A stretch of DNA of 64,000 bases from Phycomyces nitens (lineage: Eukaryota > Mucoromycota > Mucoromycetes > Mucorales > Phycomycetaceae). The notes beneath the pieces are model-generated. The model ran no database searches and was not told where the DNA came from. It saw nothing but the letters and a program-made list of their open reading frames with translations. Shown here one piece after another: positions 10,076-21,298 of the stretch. Location: positions 2,666,001 to 2,730,000 of the forward strand of contig JAHRBC010000001.1 in NCBI GenBank assembly GCA_022702545.1. Direction: 5' to 3'. Numbering within the stretch: position 1 is the first letter of the stretch; every line of letters starts with the position of its first letter. The position numbers were made by a program, and so were the translations under genes.

Positions 10076-11671
10076 TTACACCAAAGAGAACGAGGGGATT
10101 TTTTGTTTGCGACGTTTGGGACTGATTGCATCAATTGGTGGAGCAGCGTCTTCTTCCTCAAGTGCTCTTGAGATTTTGTACCAAGTCTCTATTTGATGCT
10201 CATACAAAAGGAATAATCGCTTGAAGTCGTTTACTTTTTGTAGAAGGCACCCAATTTGGCCAATTTCTTTAGGTACATCGATGGACAAAATCTCAGCCAA
10301 TTGTGTGATTTCTTCTGTGAATGCTGAGACCAAGTAGAACACCATGTGATAACCAATGCATTGCACCACAATCACCTTACGATTGTTTTTCCTTAACATC
10401 AAACGGCGAGAAAATGTGCCTAAACGAACCAAGTCCATGAATGCCAACTCGGGATTGGATTCGAAATCTGGCGGTTTCACTTCTACGTATCCCAAAGTAA
10501 CAGTATCTGCTTTATGCTGGATCGCAACAGTGGTCGCATCTGGTCGGAATATCGCTGTATTTTCATCTTTACGATTTAACCACATGAGATGCTTGTTGTT
10601 GTCAAGGCAATGAAATATAGGCGAAAGAATTGGGTCCAAAAAATTCACTGTCAACTCCATTTCTCCTACAGGAGAAAGTCGTTCAAAGTTGGGCAGTTTG
10701 GTAACCAAATTAGCGAATATCTCGATGATATTTCGATCCTCTTTGGAGGCAACTTCAAATAGTCGGTTGATTTCTATCTTCAACTTTTTTCGGTCGGTTG
10801 TGTTGTTGACATCTCGAAACAAGGTGCATAGTGACAAGTACATCATGCTGTCAACTGCGACATCTTTGGTCATTGCTTTCGCTCTGATATTATTCAGGAG
10901 GTATTCGGTATCGACATGCTTGGCGAGTTCTGGATACACCTGTCCTTCCTTGAGTAATATTATGTTTTGACTTGCTAACACTTTGTGAACTTGGGTTTGC
11001 AAATTGAATCCGTGCTTTCTTGATTTATCTTTACACGATTTGATATATGAATTCAATTTTTCTTCAATCGATGAAGCGGCAGCAGTAGATGAGGAAGCAC
11101 CAGCAGTAGATGAGGAAGCGCCAGTAGTAGATGAGGAAGCGCCAGCAGTATATGAGGATGAGAAGGAAGACGCACCAGGCACAATCTATAACAGATTTTT
11201 TTCATTTTATCAATACATCTATCGATATCATTTTTTGAATAAGCTATTTTTTTAATACTATACTTTTGGTGATCGTTTCAGTCTCAAGATTAATCTCTCT
11301 GAGGCAGCATTCGTAGCTTCGTCCAAGACTTTGCTTCGATTCACCATTGCGTTCGTTTGAGATTTTGATTGTTGAAAAATTCTCTTCATATCTACTTTGG
11401 CCTTGCTTTTGTATGATTTTTTTATGATATCCTTGTACACTTGCTTGAACTTTGAAGTAAAAGACTTCAATGCATCGTCATATTCAACAAATGTCTCAAA
11501 CCAAACAATCAACACCTCTATGTGGTTTTCATCGTTATTGATGAAGCCTTGTATAGTTGATCTTGCCTTTTTAGTTTTGATGTAATTTTCTAATGCTACA
11601 AAAAACACCTGTAATTAGACTCGTCGCTTCCGCCAACACGCAGTATGCTTACCTTGGGCTAAATCTGACAT
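10076..11671 (-). CDS. PD-(D/E)XK nuclease-like protein of unknown role
   Basis: Exons 11671-11653, 11595-11264 and 11185-10076 join in phase to 486 aa starting MSDLAQALENYIK. Residues 1-117 are lysine-rich and probably helical. Residues ~118-150 are a Ser/Ala/Thr repeat (unit AGASSST) encoded by a 21-bp minisatellite. The C-terminal ~330 residues carry a candidate PD-(D/E)XK core, FRPDATTV followed by GYVEVKPP, that is D...ExK. The end is basic (SPKRRKQK), a possible nuclear signal. No catalytic role is proven; the fold also occurs in effectors, transposon proteins and host repair enzymes. Nearby repeats (9700-9865) and a hairpin (11718-11795) suggest a mobile or recently expanded locus. I do not recognise a named family. 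Confidence 0.7.
11071..11160. repeat. 21-bp minisatellite inside the PD-(D/E)XK gene
   Basis: About four copies of a 21-nt unit (consensus CCAGCAGTAGATGAGGAAGC plus one base), slightly diverged. In the gene's frame each unit encodes seven residues (AGASSST-type). Confidence 0.85.
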
Positions 11672-11717
11672 TGTGGAGGGAAAGATGCAAGAGGTAAAGC
11701 AAGTAAATTGATCGAGA

Positions 11718-11795
11718 ACAATTATTTGTGGTGATATAAGTAAATCAATTCTGCATCGACGCGATTTACTTACATCACCACAAATAATTATTGTA
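11718..11795. repeat. Short inverted repeat upstream of the PD-(D/E)XK gene
   Basis: ACAATTATTTGTGGTGAT near 11719 pairs with ATCACCACAAATAATTATTG near 11777. An AAGTAAAT/ATTTACTT inner pair sits around a short loop, giving arms of about 27-30 bases. It lies some 50 bases upstream of the start codon. Confidence 0.8.
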
Positions 11796-13385
11796 ACGAG
11801 CGCTGCTCGCTCTCCGAGGGCTCCCTGATTACCTCTCAACTACAGGCAGAAAGAAATATCTGGTTCTACTGCAAAAGCTTAATTATATGATTCTATATAA
11901 GAAATCTACCGGTTTGGCTCAGTCGTAGACTTCGCATGTTAAAGGGTTTTTTTATATATAAGGTATTGTAACACGTGATGAGTTAGGAAGGCTAAATCAC
12001 GTGATGGACTAATCTCATTGTCTTAATAATATGATGATGATGATGGTAAGCTAAGATAAATATGTACTTTGTTATGGTGAGCATATATCCCATTTTAAGA
12101 GACTCTTCAATTGATGATAATAATGATTTAATCTTTTTTTTTCCTTTTTATGTTCATGTGGAATGATTTGATACCAGAGGCTTTGAGAAGCATGCCTTTA
12201 TTCTGGATATAATCGTCTATTATCGTAGCAATTCTCCTATTATCTTCAAGGACATAAAGTTTTATTCAGACAAGTATAGTAAAGTAAAGGTGTGATAATC
12301 ATCTATTAAAAATAACATAAAGTATTCAAACGGTACAAAATCTTATTAGATCTGTGATACAAGCTGGGATTACTATTTTCTAAATAAAATAGCCTAAAAT
12401 TGGTATAATTGTTCCTGAAAGCACGCTCAAAATGGACGACAGATACTCATCCCAGCTAAATACCAAAAAAAGACAAATGTGGGAGATATCTTCATACCCC
12501 ACTAGATTGAAGCCAACTTGTATTTACAAGGCTTAGTAACAAACAAACCGTTACACTTGACCTTGGCTACCAAGAGAAAGCATATACTATCAAGATACAG
12601 ACTGCTTTTATGAAAATAACAAAATATCATTAAACGGACTTCTTGCCGATTAAATGTCCCAAATTGACCATATATATATATATATATCTCCTTTCTTACA
12701 TATGATAGAGATATTACAAGCATATATGTGTAACATCATACACTGTGCATTTCAAGTGTTCCCAAGACACAAGTCGATCATCAATGTGTGTTCAGGATAC
12801 ATATGTCATAAAGTCAAAGTATTGTGAACGGAACATAGAGTACCATATCCAAATGTACATTTGGCACCAAGATCAACCTTTTTTTCTACATTAACCTTTG
12901 GTATATCAAGATACATAACAGAGATCTTCATTTCGGAAATAAAAATGCTAGCTCGTAAAGTTAAGCAGTGTGGGGAACTCACATGAGTCCAAGAAGGAAT
13001 ATTGCTGCTGAAAATACTTTGCCGCTAAAAGCCATTTTGTACGTTATTAATGATAAATAATTAACAATCTAAATTCTGAATAAGGAACTAAACTCTTTGC
13101 TATCCATAGCCAATTGTACAACCAAACTTTACTGTAATAAACCGTGAAAACGAACAGAAGGTTTATTCTATCAGGAACAAAGCCAAACGCGAGGTGGAAA
13201 CCAATAAAAAGACACACAGTGAATAGACAAGAACCTCATCCTTTCCTTTCCTTTCTTTTTTTTACATAAACCAACTACATTGTCTAGTAAAGACAGTAAA
13301 GACATTCCCTTTACCTTTGTATTGTATCCGGAATATCTGTCCATCTATTCAATACCTCCTGTCCTTTCCATTTGTCAATATTAAA
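11796..13385. other. Intergenic between divergently arranged genes
   Basis: Holds a tRNA-like 5' fragment near 11910-11950, discussed under findings, and a weak secreted-peptide candidate at about 12850-13034. The stretch at 13190-13385 is CT-rich and fits the promoter and leader of the DUF3712 gene, which starts in an AAAATG context. Confidence 0.5.
12846..13034 (-). CDS. Possible small secreted peptide (weak)
   Basis: A minus-strand ATG at 13034 begins MAFSGKVFSAAIFLLGL, a good signal-peptide profile, then hits a GTGAGT donor. A downstream frame encodes VDLGAKCTFGYGTLCSVHN. The only in-frame join I found needs a 35-nt intron, shorter than any other in the window, so the model is doubtful. 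A second frame further downstream (12502-12600) has three more cysteines and could be a later exon. No homology is claimed. Confidence 0.25.
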
Positions 13386-16300
13386 ATGTCAATCAAATCG
13401 ACCGAAGGCCGTACTGCCCTCGTAAGGCACGAAAGTCGAGATGAATTTCACGATGCCAAGGAAGGAAGCCTTCACGGAAGCTCCATGGAAGAATACGCTA
13501 GCAAACCTCCTCCTCCAAAACCTCGGTTTTACCGCAAAAAGAAATACTGGATATTTTGTTCTATAACCAGCTCAATTGGTATAATTGTCGCTGTCCTCCT
13601 TGCAATCTATGTATTCTTCCCCATGATTGCCCAACACCTAATGAATCAAGCCAAAATTGGCGTCGACAAGGCCCAAATCTCATTCACACCCCCATCAAAT
13701 CTCGAGACAACTTCCGGAATCCAACTAACTAAGCGAGACGGCGAGTTGGATCCCAACTCAACATTTTACCTTGCTTTACAAAGCTCTCTCAGCAATACCG
13801 GTCCATTCGGAGCAGACATCAAGTTCCAGAACCCTATCAATGTATACTACAACGATACCTTACTTGGAAACATTACGCTACCCAACACCAAGATATCCGG
13901 TGGCAAAGGAGCCCTTAATGCAGAGACGGCGTTCTTGATCCAAGACACTGATTTCTTCGCTGCCTTCGCCCGTGAGATGTTGGCAAACGAGAAATTTGAG
14001 TGGGTCATGAAAGGAAAACTTGAAATTACTGCTCTCACAAGGTAAGATTTAACTTTTATAAACATACAAGTTAAATTACTTATTCGAATATTTTTTATAA
14101 AGAACTGCAACCGTAAATCTTGACAAAGCTATTGCTCTAACAGGTAAAACTCCTTGACAACCCAACTCTAAAGAATCTAAATACTAATCATGATTCTACT
14201 CATAGGCATGAACGGCTTCCCAAATGTAAGGATAACATCATTCCAGCTTCCCAGTGATGCTCCTGGTGGTGGAATCAATGTTGAGCTAGGCACAGTTCTT
14301 GTCTCTCCTTCTCCGATCGGTGTTCAACTTGGCACTATCAAACTTGGTATTTCATACGACAGCGTCGATCTTGGCGTAGTCGAGGCCGAGAATATCACTC
14401 TCCAGGGCGGTGACAATGAAATCCTTCTAAAGGGAGTCTTGAAGCCTCAGACCGACCCGGTTGCACTTGAGAAGGTTGGCGTCTTGTTCTCAAACTATGT
14501 GGCTGGAGAGATTTCCAAGACAACTGCTACCGGTATCTCTGCTGCTCCAGATGGTCAAAACGCTATCGGTTGGCTTTCACAAGGATTCGAGACTGTTCAG
14601 TTACATGTAGACCTGGCCTCCGGTGGTGGTCCCATGAAGATTATAAGTGCTGTTAACATGGGTTATCTCGACCTTCAGTTTGACCAAAACACTCCTTACG
14701 ATCCTACTCTTAATGCTCCTGTGGTCACCTCGGACTTCTCCATCCCATTTGGTTTCTCTCTGAACATTACCAAGGCTGCTCTAAACATCACCCTCGGTAC
14801 GAACTCTACGGGAGACTTTTCCATGATCGAGATCCCCTGGACCCCAACTCAAAGTGACCAATCAACCGGAAAGCTTCTGTTTGCTCTTAATAACAACACT
14901 CTTTCCGGAATGCCTAGCAAGGATGCCGAGTTCAACGATTACACATATTCCCTCACTGCATCTGACCTTTATACCTTCCGTGTCGGTGGCAATGCTGTAA
15001 CTCTTGTTGAGACCCCCCTAGGAGAAATTCAGCTCGGTGGCGTCTCGTTTGAGGTTCCTACTAGTCTTCATGGCCTTCAGTTCTTGAACAGTACAGCCAC
15101 AACCATCAACAGTCTTGATGTGACGGGTGGTCAGCCTGACCATCTCGAACTTGCAATCAGTGTTACAATGTCCAATCCTTCAGACTTTAGCATTGCTACC
15201 GGAAATGTCTACCTGGCTATGATGGCCAATAATGTACAGCTTGGCGTAGTCACTCTCAACAATCTCAAGTTAGCCCGTGGTGACAATACTGTAATGACAA
15301 CAGCTACTTTTGACCCCAAGAGCTCTGACGTTGGCCAGAACCTGCTGAGTAGCTTTGTCATGGGCAAGAACAATGATGTCCATATTGGTGGCTTTGACAA
15401 GTCTACAGATGTTGCCTCGCTTGCTAGTGCGCTTGGAAGTATTTCCATTGATGCCGTACTTCCTGGACTCAATGCTTCCTTGATCCAGACTGCTTCCCTG
15501 TTAGTCCAGCCAGATTCTCCTACAACCAACATCGTTAATGTTCAAGTCGGTATTGCCAATCCCTTTACTACTGGTCTATCCATCTCAAAGGTTGTCTCGT
15601 CGGTGTCTTTCCAGGGAATGCCCATCGGAAACATTGACCAGGATATTAGCAGCAATCCCATCGTAGTCTCGGGCCGTACCACTGCTCAATCTTCCCCTCT
15701 TTCTATGAAGATGAACATGGAGCCATCAGTTATTGCCTTGCTACTCCGCCAACTTGCAGAAAAATCAAACATGGATATCAAGCCTCTCGATGCTCTGCTC
15801 GGAATGGGTGGTTTCCATATCGAAGGCCAAGAATCAGTCACTCCAACTGCCGATATCTTTAGCACCTTCAACATATCTAGCTATGTGATGGATGCCATGA
15901 AAGCTCTCCAAGTTGATCTACAGCTCTCTACACAGTTGAACATTGGTCAATATTCCGACGGCCTTGAGTTTTCTCAAAGCAATGTCGCAATTACTACCGA
16001 TGATTCAGTTACCCGCCTTATTCCTATTGTTGGTCAGCCCATTGTACAGCAGATTGTTGATGGTGCCACATTATCCTTCAACACAGTTATCCTATCTGAG
16101 CCGACCGAAACTAGCTTCAAGCTTGCTTTGAATGGTGCTATCGAAGGAACTGGTCCATTTTCTGCCCAAATCACTTTCCCTCAAGGTCTTACAGTTGCAT
16201 GGCAGGGCAAAGCTCTTGGTACCGTCAGTATGGCTATGATTGAAACCAAACCAGATGAAGGTGCCCAGTTCAATCTTCCGGGAGAGTTCACTATCACAGA

Positions 16301-18542
16301 CCAGAATGCCATGGCAGAATTTGCCAGTTACCTGATCAATAACAAGGACTTTATCTGGGATATCTACACAAACTCTGTCAGTGTCAATGCCCTCGGTTTT
16401 ACCTTTGGTGATATTCACATGGAGAAGTTCATCACACTGTCCGGAACCAATGGATTCAAGGATGCCGTGGTAATCAACTCCTTTGATTTGCCTTCCAATG
16501 ATCCCAATGGAGGCATCACCCTTACTGCCAAATCTACTATCAAGAATCCCAGTCAAGTTGGATTTAATCTCAATGGTGTCAGCTTCAATGCTTACTATGA
16601 TGGTGTTCTCCTTGGCCCTCTTGGATCCGATGGTGGTGCTGTGTTCCCTCCTCAAGGAGCAGGCGATCTTAGCTTAAAGGGACGGCTTATTCACCAGGAT
16701 AGCGCTGAAGGGCTAAAGGCTGTCACGACTGTATTTGAGAACTATCTTGGTGCCAATAACTCGATTGTTTCAATCCAAGGATCATCGGCATCTGGCCCCA
16801 ACGGCGAAGTTGGCTGGCTTACTACTGCTTTCAAGTCTCTTAAGATTGATGGAGTCGTCTTGCCTGGCCCAGCTACAAAGCCTACTCTTATCCCATCTGT
16901 TACAATCAAGGACATGGAGCTCGATTTCACAAAGAGTGCTTATGCTCCCCCAGCAAGCTCTAAGCAGATCCAGGCTCAAATCAAGAATCCTTTTGGATTC
17001 CCTCTGACTGTATCTTCTTTGAACATGGATGCCTTTGCCTCATATGGTGGTAAAACTGTTGCTGAACTCAAGATTCCCGATGAAAAGGCCACAACAGATG
17101 GTAGCGGCGTTGTGTCAACCCAGTTTGATGGCGTTCCATTTACCTCACCAGATAACGCACATCCTGCATTCAATGACTTTATCTCGTTCTTGACAAGCAA
17201 TGCCCAGGCTCAGTTTGGTCTTTCTGGTACAGCCAATGCATTGACTAGTACAGCTGCCGGTGATCTCCAGCTTAATGATATTGGCTTTGATGTTCAGACT
17301 TCTCTGGGTGGTAAGTTATTATAACAATGTCTAAATATACCTTTACTAACTTTTACTATAGGCTTGAATAATTTTGGTAGCAAGGCATCAATCTTGAGCT
17401 TGGACGTTGTTGGTGGCACTTCCGAGTACATCATTATCGATCTAAGTGTGGCCTTTGATAACCCTTCCCAGATTACTATCACACTCGGCGACGTCTCATT
17501 TGCTGCACAGATGAACGAGTTCAATGCTGATATTGGAGCAGTTACTATCAAGGATACTGTAATCAAGCCTGGTACCAATACATTTGCTGCCAGTTTCCAC
17601 TTAAGCAGCACCAATTCCAAGGCCGTTAGCCAGCTCCTGAGTGACTATCTGACCAACTCCAAGGTTCCTCTGACCGTGGTAGGAAATGAAAAGTCTACAT
17701 CAATTGCATCTCTCCAGCCTGCTCTCTCGACTATCAAACTTGCCGCAGAGATGAGCGGTATCCCAGCGTCTCTTATTGCTAGTGCCAGGGTTGTGACCTC
17801 CATATTTGATGTCCTTGCCAAGAAGGGCAACGCATATGTTACCTTTAACAACCCTCTCAAGACACAGTATGGCCTCAAGGAAATTCACTCTGTTGTTACC
17901 TACAATGGCGAAGATGGACCGTTCAGAGTTGGCCATATTGATTACACGATTCCTTCACCTTTAATGATGTCTGTTAGTGGAACAACTACTTCTGATGTCT
18001 GGCCCCTTACTATCGATGCAGACCTTGGTCAACTTCTTGAGCTTCTTACCAGTAAGAACAAGGTTGTCAACCTAGAGCAGAATGTCACTTCTATTGTTGG
18101 AGATGGATTCGTATCCGAGCTATACTACTTCCAAGACAATGTAGGCGTAGAAATTGATTTGGAGCTTTTGCCTGGCGTGGAGATTCCTATTGGTGCAAAC
18201 AAGGAGCAAAGACAAGGCTTGCTTTCAAATATCATGGCCCACGTTACTGGAAAGACTGCCAGCACCAACGCCACTTCAGATGCCTCTGCATCTTTGTCTT
18301 CGTCTGCTACAGTTCCCGTCACAAGTGCCGCCGCTAGTCCCAGCCCTAGTTCAACTGTGGCAACTCCTGCCGAGACAACAAAGGAACCTGAGACTACCAC
18401 AGCCGCAGCAACTGAGACACCAAAGGAAACAGAAAAAGCTGCCGAGATAACAAAGGCTACCACCACAGAAAGCTCTGCCCAAGCTACAGAAAGTAGCGAG
18501 CCTGAAAAAGGACATGGTCTCTTTTGGCCTTTTAAACTATAA
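13386..18542 (+). CDS. Large DUF3712-family membrane protein
   Basis: Exons 13386-14041, 14103-14143, 14206-17310 and 17362-18542 join in phase to 1660 aa. Residues ~55-80 form one transmembrane segment (SIGIIVAVLLAIYVFFPMI) after a basic, proline-rich cytosolic tail, so most of the protein should lie outside the cytosol or in a lumen. The rest consists of repeated beta-rich modules typical of fungal DUF3712 proteins. Modules start GMNGFPN, GTNGFKD and GLNNFGS, and each holds a Y(Y/N)D..LLG-type motif. Many N-x-S/T sites suggest glycosylation. The C-terminus is a Ser/Thr/Ala/Glu-rich stalk ending GLFWPFKL. Function is unknown in the family; a cell-surface or lipid-related role would be a guess. 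The two halves look like an internal duplication. Confidence 0.9.
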
Positions 18543-18969
18543 AACGATTTAATGGTAATTTGTAGCTGGTTTTGCTATATATCTTGTTAATCTAAATGCG
18601 ACCATTCTAAGCTACTTGATGTATTTATATATTCTTATTTTCTTTATCCCTTATTATCTTTTACTTTATACGTACGCGCATATATAATAAAATAAAGATA
18701 TCCCAAAAAAAATTATTGTTATTTAATAAATATTCTTACAAATCTTTTCTTATAAAATATGTATATCATCCCAATATTTTGTCAATCAGTTTCTCATTGC
18801 TGTTTCTGTTTCTGTTTTATTTGTTATTGTTTGATAAAACGAGGTTCGCATCGTACAGAAGATTTTGTCATCATTCCACAGGCATTGTGGCGATATGCTT
18901 CGGCCAACTGAATTGTTGTAAAAGGCGTAAACTTAGTCAAGATCAACTTGTTTTTTTTTGATAACTAAA
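18543..18969. other. Short intergenic region between convergent genes
   Basis: AT-rich 3' flanks of the DUF3712 and MATH-BTB genes. No further gene is visible. Confidence 0.5.
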
Positions 18970-20390
18970 TCAAAAAGAGGATTGAATACTTGCCAATTCT
19001 TTGATTCCTGGCACATTCATCACGACAGAATTATTTTCGACACAATTTAACAAATAGTCCATTTCCATCTGAGGAAACCTAATGCAATGGATCATTTTGG
19101 AAAACCAATTCTCTATATCTTCTTCCTCTCTACACTTCTCGAGCGGGTGAAAGAGGCGTTTTTTAGATCTTAGCCTAGATTTATTGCCAAATCTAGGTCT
19201 GTTGAACAAATCATCCAGTTTGCTCTCTCTCCAATTAAGGGCGGCGTGGTAGAAAATGACTTCCTTGACATAAGAGTTTAGTTGATCGATCTCGAGGGTT
19301 CTTGTTGCCCATGAACCATCTAGTTCCAACCAGGCCGAGCTTTGAAGCGATGCGATACAATTTCTTCTGAAATAGTTTTTACAAAACTTCTGGACGTCTT
19401 CACACTCAAGTAATACTTTTAAACCGAGAAAAAAAAGTTATTATTGTAATCATCAAACCAAGGCTTTTCTTACCTGCGTGTTCCCAGATTATCCATAGAT
19501 TCTCGCAGGTAATTTGATTTTCCAGGTAATAAAAAGATTGCTCACAAATCTCATTAAGCTGTAATCTGTCGGCTATTCTTGATATGCAGAGGGCTTCAAA
19601 TACATTTTCAACCACGAAATTTGAAGAGTAAATGAGCCTAAGGAGCTTTTCGAATACTCGTGGGTCGGTTTCTTGGATAGTGATCTCGCTTTTTGAAGAC
19701 TCGCTCATGCCGCTTGTAAATAGATTTTTAAACCATTCTGATGCCGATGCAAGAACAACCTTGTGGCCAAAGAATACGCTTTCCATCGGAACATCTTCGA
19801 GGTTGGGCTTGATTTCTCTTTTGCACCTTTTAAAAGTATCGGGGCTTACATTTGATTCATCATTTACTGTATTGATGGAACTGATGACTCGGATAACAAC
19901 ATCGTGAAAATCTGGAGATCCAGCATAGTTTTCCAGCTTGGGTACAACTGCTTGAGGTATATCTAATGGCATATTAACCCTGTTCTCGGATTCTTTCTTG
20001 ATGTGAATCGATATAACCAGTTGGTTCTTGACGAGAAAAGGGGATATGTCCTTGAGGGAAATGAAATTATGCCATCCACGCTCATCAAATGCTAATGCCC
20101 ATCAACATGATATAAATATTAGTCTGTAGTGTTAAGTCTTATAAAGGGCATAAAATTGCCTACAGTCCATTCTTTCGTCGAGTACTTTGAAAGAGAATAA
20201 GATATGCGTAAATTAGTCATAGTAAACTATTTGATTACACACTTTGCTAACCTTTGGTTATTTTTGGATTGTATACGCCTGTGTTTATATTAGGATGTTC
20301 TATTGAAACAGTTGCTTGAACAATTTTCTTTGTTTCATGAGAGACTCTTGACAGATTTGCTTCTTTCAAGCAAACAAAAATCTCTAGGCT
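18970..20390 (-). CDS. MATH-BTB domain protein, 5' end unresolved
   Basis: Probably a substrate adaptor for a cullin-3 ubiquitin ligase. Exons 20390-20252, 20184-20164 (21 nt), 20091-19474 and 19415-18970 join in phase to at least 408 residues. The first part resembles a MATH/TRAF-like domain (SLEIFVCLKEANL, then DERGWHNFISLKDISPFL). It is followed by a BTB fold (HDVVIRVI, FGHKVVLASASEWFKNLF, FEKLLRLIYSSNF) and a BACK-like C-terminal part. The first exon opens at an acceptor (GGTAG) at about 20391. I found no upstream exon that joins cleanly, so the start is missing, lies in a short undetected exon, or is broken. The upstream frame (RYNKFSLFMCF, to about 20460) looks like the preceding beta strand but is out of frame. 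Confidence 0.8.
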
Positions 20391-21298
20391 CTACCATAAA
20401 AAGTATTTAAAACAAAGCACATGAATAGTGAGAACTTGTTGTATCGTACTCGTGAATGGTCTTGGGTTCCTCTAAAGATCTATGCGCAGCAATTAATATT
20501 TGTACAATTCACTAAAAAAAGAGTAAGCTTGGAAGATCTAGGTAAAATTCTTACAGACATGAACCTAATAAAAAATATAAATATAATAATATCCAAATTG
20601 AGCCTTGGAAAAGTTTACATGTATTATCTATTTACCAAGTACATCCGTTGATATGAAAGCATGGACTCGTTACTCTCTTCTTTGGCGTAATCCATGAGAA
20701 TTCAGGAATTATCCAGTAATATCCTGATGGTTCGACTTGACCAACCGTCCTACCAGCATCTCAATTATCAGAAATATATTGCTTTTGTCTACAAGGCTCA
20801 TAATATGGTTTACCGTCCAGTCATTGTTTAGATCAGTAAAGCAAAGGCATAAAACAACAGGTAATTGTGCTTTTATTTCTTTTCGCTAAATAATCAAAGC
20901 AATATTTTGTTCCAATGGTATTGCATACGAACCTGTTTAATTGAGTATGGGGTGAGCATCATTATCATCATCATTGGTTTATCAAGAATTGATCTCAAAA
21001 GTTTATTTGATACAAAAGAGCAAGAATACATAAGACTGATTTCTATAATAAACAACAACAAAAAAGAGTTATCTCGTGATATCTGTTTTATACCAAGTTC
21101 TCAGGATTGTTTCATATCTTTTTATATATATATAGGAACTGTTTACAATACTCGTTATTATGAAAATAAGGCTGAAAAGAAACCAAGCGTGGGGTCCACG
21201 TATAATTGGTTTATGGTATTAAATGGTACTGACATCCAAGAGGTCCAGGTTCATTAATTTCTTCAAAAGCAGGTCATCTTCAATTGACTTTGATAAAA
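20391..21298. other. Intergenic; may hold the lost MATH 5' end
   Basis: AT-rich DNA. The plus-strand ORF at 20865-21257 is low-complexity (poly-Ile, Asn, Lys) and not convincing. The stretch at 20391-20470 may be a decayed 5' part of the MATH-BTB gene. Confidence 0.4.

Noticed and set aside
20865..21257. 130-aa plus-strand ORF
   Set aside because: Low-complexity Ile/Asn/Lys composition typical of AT-rich non-coding DNA, with no domain.
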